Part shown: one piece after another, positions 56,246-64,000 of the stretch
Layout: the number at the start of each line of letters is the position of its first letter
Position numbering within the stretch: position 1 is the stretch's first letter
Origin: Melioribacter roseus P3M-2
GTDB lineage: Bacteria > Bacteroidota > Ignavibacteria > Ignavibacteriales > Melioribacteraceae
Assembly: GCF_000279145.1 (NCBI RefSeq)
Contig: NC_018178.1
Span: 2,090,001-2,154,000 of the forward strand
Direction of reading: 5' to 3'
Length of the DNA: 64,000 bases
Position numbers and translations under genes: made by a program
Notes under the pieces: model-generated
What the model was told of the DNA's origin: nothing
Database searches by the model: none
Seen by the model: the letters and a program-made list of their open reading frames with translations, nothing else

Positions 56246-56897
56246 TTCTTTCCGCTTCCTCTTGAAGTTTGTTCAAATAAATTTCGCTTTTGCCAATCAA
56301 TTCCGAAGTGGCGTCGTAGTCGAGTTCTTTGTCGATATAAATCGGTTCCGAATATTTAACTTTAATTTTTGAAAAGGGAAGCGGGAATTCGAATCTATCC
56401 CAGCTGTTCAGACAAATTTTATTTTTTACGGATATACCCGCAAGAATCAAAGGCGCTCCTGCTTTTTTAGCCGCAATTACCGCTCCGGCTTTCATCTTAT
56501 GCCGCGGTCCACGCGGTCCGTCCGGAGTTATTACCAATGTATGCTTTTCTTTCAAAAGGGAAATCATCTCTTCTAAAGCTTCCTTTCCTCCGACGTGGCT
56601 CGAGCCGCGGACGACTTTATAACCCCATTTGCTGAGGATATGGTATAAAACTTCGCCGTCCTTACTTTTGCTTACAAGAGCCGCGCTGTTGAGGTCTTTG
56701 TGCAAATACCATCCCGGTATCATCGAACCGTGCCAGAAAGCGACTACAAAATTTTCACCTTTATCAATCATTTCGTCCAAATAGTTCCCGTTTATTCTTT
56801 TTATTCTGTAAGTCTTTACCAAAATATTTATAATAAAATATCCCGCTCTAATGCCCAAAAAACGGGCTATATTTTTTTGAGTATCGCTAAGCTTCAT
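56238..56897 (-). CDS. DUF374/LpxL-like lysophospholipid acyltransferase family protein
   Basis: The 219-residue membrane-associated protein belongs to the DUF374 group of the LPLAT acyltransferase superfamily. The catalytic-motif region is FVVAFWHGSMIPGW (the HxxxxD motif is degenerate), followed by RGSSHVGGKEAL and TPDGPRGPRHKMKAGAVIAAKKAG, the family hallmark. It sits between lpxB and lpxK, which suggests it acylates lipid A or its precursors in place of a classical LpxL. That role is an inference from context. It overlaps both neighbours slightly (8 and 11 bases). Confidence 0.88.
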   Translation of the reverse strand: MKLSDTQKNIARFLGIRAGYFIINILVKTYRIKRINGNYLDEMIDKGENFVVAFWHGSMIPGWYLHKDLNSAALVSKSKDGEVLYHILSKWGYKVVRGSSHVGGKEALEEMISLLKEKHTLVITPDGPRGPRHKMKAGAVIAAKKAGAPLILAGISVKNKICLNSWDRFEFPLPFSKIKVKYSEPIYIDKELDYDATSELIGKSEIYLNKLQEEAERID

Positions 56898-58020
56898 TAA
56901 GTTGACTATATATTATTTCCGCGGCTTTGCGGGAGGCGCCCGCATTGCCGAGCATCGATTTAATTTTACTCAATTTGTTTTTTATTTCTTTATACTTTTC
57001 AGGGTTATTGAGAATCCCGTCGGCGACTTCAATAATCTTTTCTTCGTTAAGATCCTTTTGAATCAATTCCTCAACCACGGTTTCTCCCAGTAATATATTC
57101 GGCATAGCAATATGATCGAGCCGTACAAATATACGACCCAATAAATAAGTAATTATGTTTGTGGAATAAACGACCACGAATGGTAGTCCGAGCAATGCGG
57201 CTTCCAATGTGGACGTTCCCGATTTTACGATACCGAAACGTGAATACCTGAAAAGCTCGTATGTATGTCCTTTAATAATCTTAAAATTAGAGTTGTCGGA
57301 ATTCCCGTAAATGGAAGCATCGATATTATCCGCGCATGCGACGACGATTTGCAGATTGTTGTCGTTAGCAATCTTTTCGGCTGCGGGCAGAATAGCAGGA
57401 AAGATTTTTTCGATTTCATGCCTCCTGCTGCCCGGCAGCAAGACTAAAATTTCTTTATTCGTATCCAGCCGGAATTTATTAAAGAATTCTTCTTTGGGCA
57501 TGAATTTATAATTTTCTACTTTTTCGATTAGGGGATGGCCTACAAAGCTGACGTCGATATTATTGTCTTTGTACAATTTTTCTTCGAAAGGGAAGACGAC
57601 AATCATTTTGTCGATTATCTTTTTGATTTTCCTTATCCTTTTTTGCCCCACGCCCACACTTGAGGCGAGATATAATAGAAATTCTTCAAGCCCAGTTTTT
57701 TTGAATTTATGCGCGATTCTGAGATTGAAGCCCGGATAGTCGATTAAAACGGCGTTTTGTATTTTATATTTTTTAACCGTATCGATCAATTGGTTGCGCA
57801 CTTTCCTAATAAACGGCAGATGACGAATGATTTCCGTTACACCTAAGAACGCCATTCGATTTATATGAACAAGAGGGCGCAGACCGGCGGCAATCATACG
57901 GTCTCCGCCGACCCCGTAAAATTCGATTCCAGGGTCGATTTTTTTAAGTTGTTGTATTAACTCCGCTCCGTGCAAATCGCCCGAAGCTTCGCCTGCAATG
58001 ATCATTATTTTTTTGTTCAA
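56887..58020 (-). CDS. lpxB: Lipid-A-disaccharide synthase
   Basis: LpxB joins UDP-2,3-diacylglucosamine and 2,3-diacylglucosamine 1-phosphate to form the lipid A disaccharide. The opening IMIIAGEASGDLHGAELI is diagnostic. Also conserved are FYGVGGDRM, YPGFNLRIAH, FVGHPLIE, LLPGSRRHEI and KSGTSTLEAALLGLPFVVVY. The length of 377 residues is normal. Its start overlaps the preceding methyltransferase gene by 4 bases. lpxA, C and D are not in the window. Confidence 0.97.
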   Translation of the reverse strand: MNKKIMIIAGEASGDLHGAELIQQLKKIDPGIEFYGVGGDRMIAAGLRPLVHINRMAFLGVTEIIRHLPFIRKVRNQLIDTVKKYKIQNAVLIDYPGFNLRIAHKFKKTGLEEFLLYLASSVGVGQKRIRKIKKIIDKMIVVFPFEEKLYKDNNIDVSFVGHPLIEKVENYKFMPKEEFFNKFRLDTNKEILVLLPGSRRHEIEKIFPAILPAAEKIANDNNLQIVVACADNIDASIYGNSDNSNFKIIKGHTYELFRYSRFGIVKSGTSTLEAALLGLPFVVVYSTNIITYLLGRIFVRLDHIAMPNILLGETVVEELIQKDLNEEKIIEVADGILNNPEKYKEIKNKLSKIKSMLGNAGASRKAAEIIYSQLNEA

Positions 58021-58601
58021 TTTGTAACCAAATAAAGTATTATTAACAATAATACAGTAACGGAAATTGCCTGGAGAGTGCGTCTTTCGGATTTAAGTCC
58101 GGCTTTTAAATTAAATTCCGGTTGGGGGAGTCCGGGATTTTTATATTTGGAAAATGTCGGTATCCATCTGGGTACTTCATTGCAATAATCTTCGTAGGAT
58201 TGACCGAATTTATTTCTTAAATAGTTTTCTTCTTCTTTTATTATTACTCTGTACTGCCATATAAAGAATGCAAGCGCGGCAACCAGTAAATACGGATAAA
58301 GAGCCATCGACATAACGCCGATGCCGGTATAAATTAATAGATTGCCGAAATAGAGAGGATTACGTACGTGAGCGAATGCGCCTGAAACTACGAGATAAGT
58401 TCCCCCTACGCCTCCCGTAGTGCGCGTTTCGCTGCCTGCGTACGACACTCCCCAGAGTCTGAAAAATTCTCCGACCAAAACAATTATAAACCCGACAATC
58501 AGGCTTGCCGGGGTGGCTTCCTGAAATATCAGCATCAGCAATAGAAAAGGCAATGGAGTATAACTTCTGTACTTGAAAATCTTAGTTGCAAAGTTGCTCA
58601 T
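58017..58601 (-). CDS. ICMT-like membrane methyltransferase
   Basis: This is a 194-residue integral membrane protein with about four or five membrane segments, of the isoprenylcysteine carboxyl methyltransferase/phospholipid methyltransferase type. The C-terminal core has HVRNPLYFGNLLIYTG, then RVIIKEEENYLRNKFGQSYEDYCNEVPRWIP, the conserved SAM- and metal-linked pattern. In bacteria such enzymes methylate lipids or small molecules, not proteins. Its position before lpxB suggests a membrane-lipid role, but the substrate is unknown. Confidence 0.88.
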   Translation of the reverse strand: MSNFATKIFKYRSYTPLPFLLLMLIFQEATPASLIVGFIIVLVGEFFRLWGVSYAGSETRTTGGVGGTYLVVSGAFAHVRNPLYFGNLLIYTGIGVMSMALYPYLLVAALAFFIWQYRVIIKEEENYLRNKFGQSYEDYCNEVPRWIPTFSKYKNPGLPQPEFNLKAGLKSERRTLQAISVTVLLLIILYLVTN

Positions 58602-58603
58602 GA

Positions 58604-59329
58604 TTATCCTTGTATGTAAACTTCTTTTCTTTTGAGTTGAGCCTGGAAACGCTTTTTCAGGCGCTTCCTGGCGGCTAATTCGTTTAATTTATTTATTACA
58701 TCGATAAAGTTTTCGAACGGGAAATAAGTTATCCTGTTTATTTCGCAGTAGCGCAAGAGCGAACCTTTTGCAAAGATAAAATCGCAATATTGAGCCGGGC
58801 ATAAATCGGAATAGCCGTCTCCGATATAAACGGTATAATCTTCGTCGCCGGAATAATTAATTATATGATTCCTTTTGCAATTTGCGCACCGGTCGCACTC
58901 TTCGTCCGTATAAGGAAATTCCGGATAAAAACCGCCGTTATCGTCGAACGCAAGTTTGTTCGAAAAACGCTCGACAAAAGACAAGCCGTTCCTATTCAAA
59001 ATCCTGTCGATGTAGTAGTCGAGTCCGTCGCTTACTATTCTGATTTCATGTTTATCTGCATTGCAGTAGTCGACGAAAGTTTTGAACGATTCGTCGATTT
59101 CCTGCGAATCGATGAAACGATCGAATTCGTTTTTGTCGAGCTTTTCGACAGTGCGGCAAAGCAGGCGCCACGACTCTCTGGAATTGATTTTCCGGTCGAT
59201 CCAATCCTGCACTATTTCCTTGGCTTTTTCGGCGTTTCCGAATTGAAGGAATAAAATTTCGCCTACGTCTTTTTTTGTTATTGTGCCGTCGAAGTCGACA
59301 AATATTTTGAATGTCTTGTTCGTGTTCAT
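58604..59329 (-). CDS. MtnX-like HAD family phosphatase
   Basis: This is a 241-residue HAD-superfamily phosphatase of the MtnX group. The first motif is FVDFDGTITKKDVGE with both aspartates, motif II is IVSDGLDYYI, and motif IV is YIGDGYSDLCPAQYCD. A CDRCANCKRN segment between them suggests a metal-binding cap, as in this subgroup. MtnX acts in methionine salvage, but no other salvage gene is here; a lipid or sugar phosphate substrate is also possible. The start overlaps the smc stop by one base (TGATG). Confidence 0.88.
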   Translation of the reverse strand: MNTNKTFKIFVDFDGTITKKDVGEILFLQFGNAEKAKEIVQDWIDRKINSRESWRLLCRTVEKLDKNEFDRFIDSQEIDESFKTFVDYCNADKHEIRIVSDGLDYYIDRILNRNGLSFVERFSNKLAFDDNGGFYPEFPYTDEECDRCANCKRNHIINYSGDEDYTVYIGDGYSDLCPAQYCDFIFAKGSLLRYCEINRITYFPFENFIDVINKLNELAARKRLKKRFQAQLKRKEVYIQG

Positions 59330-62300
59330 CAGCTTTGCGTCTCCGGAATTTCTTCGAATCTCACGCCGACGAGTTTCGATATTCCTTCTTCCTGCATCGT
59401 TACGCCGTACATGGTTTCGGCGGCTTCCATAGTTCTTTTGTTATGAGTTACTATTATAAATTGCGTATCCCTGCTGAATTCTTTTAAGAGTCTGGTAAAC
59501 CGGTCGATATTGGCGTCGTCGAGCGGAGCGTCCACTTCGTCGAGAATACAAAAAGGAGAAGGTTTAACGAGATAAATTGCGAAGAGGAGGGCTGTGGCAG
59601 TAAGAGTCTTTTCGCCTCCCGAAAGCAATTCAATCGAAGTCGGACGTTTACCTTTCGGTTTAGCCATTATTTCTATTTTTGCTTCGAGCGGATCGACGCC
59701 TTCTTCGAGTTTGAGATCGGCTTCGTCGCCCGGATTGAAAAGCGTTTGGAAAATCGTTCTGAAATTTTCCCTTATTTTTTCGAATGTATCGAGAAACAGG
59801 TTCTGCGCCGTGTCGTTTATTTCATTGATCGTATTGATTAGATCTTTTTCCGACTCGATTAAATCGTCTCTTTGTTTATGGAGAAAATCGAGCCGCTTCT
59901 TTTCTTCTTCATACTCGGAATAAGCCAGCAAATTGACCGGGCCGAGATTCTTCAGCTTTTCCTTGAGGTCGTGAACTTCCTTCGATACCTCGTCGAAGTT
60001 AAATTCATGGAGGTCTTCGAATTCTTTCAGCTCGAGTTCAATATTGTAATTTTCGCGGATATGTTCTTTAAGAGCGTCTATTTTATAGTTGATTTCGCTT
60101 TCCTTTATGTCAAAGGAGTGAATGGCGTCTGAAAGTTCCTGCCGTTTATTCCGTAAATCGCGCAATTGATTTTCATAAGAAGAAGCTTCGTCTTTGATTT
60201 TTTTTAGTTCTCCGGCAATTTTGTTCTCTTCTTCTCTTACAGCATTCCGCTCTCCTTCTAGAAGGTCGAGTTCCGTGATCAAATCTTCGATGCGAGCTTT
60301 GAGTTCTTCGGTTTCAATTTCGTTCTCTTTAATCGAAGCTTCTCTTTTCTCGATTCCTTTGGCGGCGTTGATAATATCGTTCTCGTAACGTTCGATAACG
60401 GATTTCGTGTTGTTAATTTCGCCTCGTAGCCGTTCGAGTTCGAGTTTCTTGTCGTTGAAAGATTTTGTGAGCTGATTATATCTGTTTTCAAACTCTTTTA
60501 AGCTGGCCTCGAATTCGGAAATTTGAGATTTGATCTTTTCTTTAGCAGAATATAATTCCTCCAGCGAGTTATTGGTTTCGGAAATCTGCGACTGGAGCAT
60601 ATTCGACTTTTCAGCCAGTTCGGAAATCTCGTGCCGGGAATTTTCTATTTCTTCGTCGGCTTTTTTCTTCTCGAATTCGAGCTGAGAAATTTGTTTGTCG
60701 ATATTCAACAAATCGTTCGAGATAAGGCGTTCTCTCTCGGAAAGACGTTTTAAGTCGATATCGGAAATGAGCGATTCTACATTCTCGATTTTTTTCTTGA
60801 TTTCTTCGAGCTCTTTTTCGTGCGAAGGCAGTTGCTCTCTAAGATTTTCGAGCAATTTGCGTCTGCCGAAGAGAGTTTCGTCTTCTTTGGGAAGCGAGCC
60901 AGCTTCGACTATGCCGTTGGGAAGTATAATGTCGCCTTCGAGAGTGGCCAATCCGAAGTCCGGATAAGCGTCATGGAGGCGCAATCCGGCGTCGAGATCT
61001 TTAACAATCCCGATATTATTGAGCACCTGAATGAAATACGGTTCCCATTTTTTATCCGTTTCGACAAATTGGGCAGCCCATCCGAGAAAGCCGTCTTCCT
61101 TTTCGATTTTTTTCGCGCGTCTTTTCTGAACGAAATTATTGAGCTTTCCAATTAGCGAATTGTTGTTTGAATTGTTTTTCAACAGATAAAATGAAGCTTT
61201 TCCGAGCTGGTTGGTTTTTAGGTAATCGACTGCTTTAACAAGTTCGTCGGCGCTTTCAATCAACAGATTGTTGAGCACCGATTTCAAAGCCGCTTCGAGA
61301 GCAAACCGGAATTCTTCTTTGGTATTGCCCACGTCGGCAAAGAGGAGTTTTTCTTTAGCGCTCCATTCGTCGTTTTCAATCAGAATTTTTGAGCCTTTCG
61401 AAAGTCCCTCGAGATTTGTAATAAGAGTTTGTATAAAATCGATTTTTTCTTTCAGCGAAACGAGCAAAGTTTTCTTTTCAATTTCGGATTCCTTGAGCGA
61501 ATTGAGTTGGGTCTCGAGGTCGGCTTTTTCTTTCTGGCGTATTGTAAGCTCAAGACCTGCTTGGTTTAATTTTTTCTCCGCCTCTTCTTTCTCGTTGTTG
61601 AGTTCTTCGATGAATCCGACAGTTTTGGCAATTTTATTCGTAATATCCTGAATTTTAGAATTCAGCCGTTCGATATTGGCAGTGTGGTTATCGAGCTCTT
61701 TTTTGAGAGCGGCAACATAGTTCTCCTTGTCCGAAATTTCCCGGAGAATTGTAAACCTTTTTTCCTGCAGTTCCTTTAATTCTTTTCTTTTGGTTTCGAG
61801 TTCCGAGCGTTTCTCTTCGATTGTTTTTTCGGCGTCGCTGAGTTCGCCTGCCCCGATTTCCAGGGCCGACTCGATTTTTCCCAATTTTTCGCGAGCTTCT
61901 TCTTTTGAGAGTTCCGTATCTTCGATCAAATTACGGAACTCGTCAATTTCGTTTACCAGTCGATCGTGATTGGAAGAGAGGGAATTAAGACGTTCCTGAG
62001 ATACGGACAAGCTTTTTTGATTGTTGTGAATCGAATCCGTTATTTCGGAAATTTCTTTTCTTTTTTTCTGAAGTTCGGAATCGACCTCGTTAATTTTATT
62101 TCTGTAAGCGATTAATTGATTTTCGATTTCGCGAATTTGTCTGTCGATATCGTCTTTTTGAATCTTAAAGGTTTCTATTTCCGAACGGAGCTTGTTTTTC
62201 TTTTCATAGTAAAGAGCAAACTCGCGTTCGGCAAGGTCGAGTTCTTTATCTCTGAGAACAGACTGAATTTGTGTGTACTGATTTGCCCGCTTAGCCTGAC

Positions 62301-62919
62301 GTTCGAGCGAACGAACCGTTTTTTCGACTTCCGAAACTATATCGTTTACTCTAGTCAGGTCGGCTTTTACATCGTCGAGTTTTTTAAGGGATAATCTTCT
62401 GCGAAGTTTATATTTGTTGACTCCGGCGGCTTCCTCGAACAATCGTCTCCTTTCTTCCGCCTTGCTGCTCAAAATCGTTTCGATCATCTTGAGCTCTATT
62501 ACAGAATATGCATTCGTGCCGATGCCGGTGTCCATAAAAAGATTGGTAATGTCTTTCAGGCGGCAGATGTTTTTGTTGAGCAGATATTCGCTCTCGCCCG
62601 ATCTGAAAATTCGGCGCGTAATAGTAACTTCGGAATATTCGGTCGGAAGAATGCCTTTGTCGTTTACAAGCGTCAGCGACACTTCCGACATTCCCATCGG
62701 TTTTTTGGAACGGGTGCCGTTGAAAATAACGTTTTCCATTTTATCGCTGCGGAGCGTCGTTGTTTTTTGTTCGCCGAGAACCCATCGTATTGCGTCGACT
62801 ATATTTGTCTTCCCGCAGCCGTTCGGTCCGACTATGCCGGTTATTCCGCGATTAAAATTAATTACGGTTCTGTTTGCAAACGACTTAAAACCGAATATTT
62901 CCAGCTTAGATAAAAACAA
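59329..62919 (-). CDS. smc: Chromosome segregation protein SMC
   Basis: SMC dimers form the bacterial condensin that organises and segregates the chromosome. The N-terminal ATPase head has Walker A GPNGCGKT at residues 31-38. Two long coiled coils flank the hinge (~520-690). The C-terminal head has the signature LSGGEK near 1098 and Walker B CILDEVDAPLDDAN near 1125. At 1196 residues it is complete. The start is a TTG with AGAGG upstream; it fits the conserved FLSKLEIFGFKSFA opening. The scpA/scpB partners are not in the window. It begins 9 bases after the upstream membrane gene. Confidence 0.97.
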   Translation of the reverse strand: MFLSKLEIFGFKSFANRTVINFNRGITGIVGPNGCGKTNIVDAIRWVLGEQKTTTLRSDKMENVIFNGTRSKKPMGMSEVSLTLVNDKGILPTEYSEVTITRRIFRSGESEYLLNKNICRLKDITNLFMDTGIGTNAYSVIELKMIETILSSKAEERRRLFEEAAGVNKYKLRRRLSLKKLDDVKADLTRVNDIVSEVEKTVRSLERQAKRANQYTQIQSVLRDKELDLAEREFALYYEKKNKLRSEIETFKIQKDDIDRQIREIENQLIAYRNKINEVDSELQKKRKEISEITDSIHNNQKSLSVSQERLNSLSSNHDRLVNEIDEFRNLIEDTELSKEEAREKLGKIESALEIGAGELSDAEKTIEEKRSELETKRKELKELQEKRFTILREISDKENYVAALKKELDNHTANIERLNSKIQDITNKIAKTVGFIEELNNEKEEAEKKLNQAGLELTIRQKEKADLETQLNSLKESEIEKKTLLVSLKEKIDFIQTLITNLEGLSKGSKILIENDEWSAKEKLLFADVGNTKEEFRFALEAALKSVLNNLLIESADELVKAVDYLKTNQLGKASFYLLKNNSNNNSLIGKLNNFVQKRRAKKIEKEDGFLGWAAQFVETDKKWEPYFIQVLNNIGIVKDLDAGLRLHDAYPDFGLATLEGDIILPNGIVEAGSLPKEDETLFGRRKLLENLREQLPSHEKELEEIKKKIENVESLISDIDLKRLSERERLISNDLLNIDKQISQLEFEKKKADEEIENSRHEISELAEKSNMLQSQISETNNSLEELYSAKEKIKSQISEFEASLKEFENRYNQLTKSFNDKKLELERLRGEINNTKSVIERYENDIINAAKGIEKREASIKENEIETEELKARIEDLITELDLLEGERNAVREEENKIAGELKKIKDEASSYENQLRDLRNKRQELSDAIHSFDIKESEINYKIDALKEHIRENYNIELELKEFEDLHEFNFDEVSKEVHDLKEKLKNLGPVNLLAYSEYEEEKKRLDFLHKQRDDLIESEKDLINTINEINDTAQNLFLDTFEKIRENFRTIFQTLFNPGDEADLKLEEGVDPLEAKIEIMAKPKGKRPTSIELLSGGEKTLTATALLFAIYLVKPSPFCILDEVDAPLDDANIDRFTRLLKEFSRDTQFIIVTHNKRTMEAAETMYGVTMQEEGISKLVGVRFEEIPETQS

Positions 62920-62928
62920 TTCCGCCTC

Positions 62929-64000
62929 TTAGTGTAATAGTGTTTCGTATTCTTTTAAAGTGTTTATAAAGTAATCTATCGTCGAATTTGTTATCTGCAA
63001 ATAGATAATTAAAACGCTCGCCGCAGCTATAACGGATACAAATCCGTAGAAGTAAACTTTTAACGGGTGCACTTCGAGCAATACATAGACCGCTTTCAAA
63101 ATTCTTAATAAAATCCAAACGCAGAGAATTAACAAAACCGCAATTGCTGCCAGATTGATCGTATCCATTGCCAATATTTTATACAGCACAAGTTCGACCG
63201 GCAATACTATCGTAAAGGGAAGAAAAGACCATACAATTCCGTAAAACAAAGTCTGAAAGTCAATCTTGTTTTTTAATGGCAGCGAAAACAACTTCAGAAC
63301 AATCGACAGAAAAACCATTTTCACAAGGAAAAAGAGATACAACCATATTAGCCCCTGCTCGGGATTCCAGGCGAGATAACTGATTAAATCGATTAACCGG
63401 TTTGAGCCGATATCGACGAGCAATTTTTCAAATAATATATTCGTACGCAGGTAGTAGAGAAGTATTGTAAAAAGGAGCGACATTGAGCCGACTTCGATAA
63501 AGAGCAGCAAATAAGTATGAATGCCCGATAAGATTCTGTGGTCTCTCAGATCGGCAAAGAAGTTGTAACTTCTGAAAAGCGCGCGGCTGCAGTCTTCCTT
63601 GAATTTTTTGCGCCAGTTAATTACAAACGCCATCAATATCGAAAGCGCAAGGGAAATCAAAATAAATATCGGTTTGTTCTCGCTTACGCTTGCGCCGATT
63701 GGAATCGTAACATTGGATAAATTTTTTAATCTGGATTCGATAACGCGGTAGCTGAGGCTATTGGTCGCATCTGGCCTGTTGAACAAAGCAATCCTTGTAT
63801 AATAATCGTCCGAATAACCGCCGTAAAAAGACGAGTGAGCGCTCCTAAAATTAAATACGGTATTTACGACGAATCCGATATCTCTTTTGAGAGTAAAGTC
63901 CAGAAATTTGTCGAAATAGTATGCCTGCGCCTGCGTTGAATTGTTTACCAGATATCCGGAAACATTTCCGTAATAATCCGGATATGTTGCCTCGCTTATA
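62929..64000 (-). CDS. Multi-pass membrane protein, N-terminus beyond the window
   Basis: The frame is open from 64000 to the stop at 62929; the start lies off the right edge. The visible ~357 residues comprise a soluble region (about the first 100 residues, with NFRSAHSSFYGGYSDDYY) and then six or so hydrophobic segments (e.g. IFILISLALSILMAFVI, YLLLFIEVGSMSLLFTILLYYL, INLAAIAVLLILCVWILL). A DUF4271-like membrane protein is one possible identity, but I see no decisive motif. It is the first visible gene of the smc-lpx-ppdK run. Confidence 0.75.
   Translation of the reverse strand, partial: ISEATYPDYYGNVSGYLVNNSTQAQAYYFDKFLDFTLKRDIGFVVNTVFNFRSAHSSFYGGYSDDYYTRIALFNRPDATNSLSYRVIESRLKNLSNVTIPIGASVSENKPIFILISLALSILMAFVINWRKKFKEDCSRALFRSYNFFADLRDHRILSGIHTYLLLFIEVGSMSLLFTILLYYLRTNILFEKLLVDIGSNRLIDLISYLAWNPEQGLIWLYLFFLVKMVFLSIVLKLFSLPLKNKIDFQTLFYGIVWSFLPFTIVLPVELVLYKILAMDTINLAAIAVLLILCVWILLRILKAVYVLLEVHPLKVYFYGFVSVIAAASVLIIYLQITNSTIDYFINTLKEYETLLH

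Overview
The window comes from a Gram-negative bacterium of the FCB group, most likely Ignavibacteriota (a Melioribacter/Ignavibacterium-like organism). This is an inference from several signals. There is a SusC/SusD pair and a second TonB-dependent receptor with a carboxypeptidase-like N-terminal domain. There are lipid A genes, and a secreted protein ends in the YPNPFNPST type A sorting domain of the type IX secretion system. Base composition is moderately AT-rich. No phage or plasmid backbone is visible, so this is ordinary chromosome with a few odd spots.

Layout. 1-1919: the 3' end of a 23S rRNA gene, 5S rRNA, a terminator, then three tandem degenerate copies of the 5S tail plus terminator. 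2020-6543 (-): lon, msrC (free-methionine sulfoxide reductase), dnaX. 6694-16381 (+): suhB; a compact coenzyme A operon panB-panC-coaBC-coaX-panD; cmk and rpsA; mtaB; an envelope protein. 16420-20562 (-): a SusD lipoprotein and a SusC receptor broken by a one-base frameshift. 20749-25080 (+): truA, an SDR reductase, a DUF2231 membrane protein, a beta-barrel, an enoyl-CoA hydratase, a membrane-anchored unknown. 25077-28920 (-): a phosphodiesterase and an M16 peptidase pair, the second frameshifted. 29331-32039 (+): a TonB-dependent receptor. 32087-32584 (-): yajQ. 32746-35295 (+): a frameshifted YjbH-like gene and a lipoprotein.

35397-36239 (-) is the strangest part. An intact tRNA-Pro(CGG) is followed by three tandem copies of a small GIY-YIG nuclease gene, separated by tRNA remnants that have lost their 5' ends. 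36314-42673 (+): an OmpA protein, a histidine kinase/response regulator pair, a small lipoprotein, a sorting-domain metalloprotease. 42779-46533 (-): a four-gene operon with two D-Ala-D-Ala-ligase-like ATP-grasp enzymes, a GNAT acetyltransferase and lysine 2,3-aminomutase, probably for an undescribed beta-lysine product. 46606-52282 (-): queA, ispD, plsY, gpsA, recG. 52360-64000 (-): a membrane protein cut by the window edge, smc, an MtnX-like phosphatase, an ICMT-like methyltransferase, lpxB, a DUF374 acyltransferase, lpxK, ppdK, ending at a strong terminator.

Four coding sequences (SusC, the second M16 peptidase, the YjbH-like protein, GIY-YIG copy 2) are each broken by exactly one missing base in an A/T homopolymer, and each is restored by adding it back. 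This looks like sequencing error, though genuine slippage cannot be excluded from the sequence alone.
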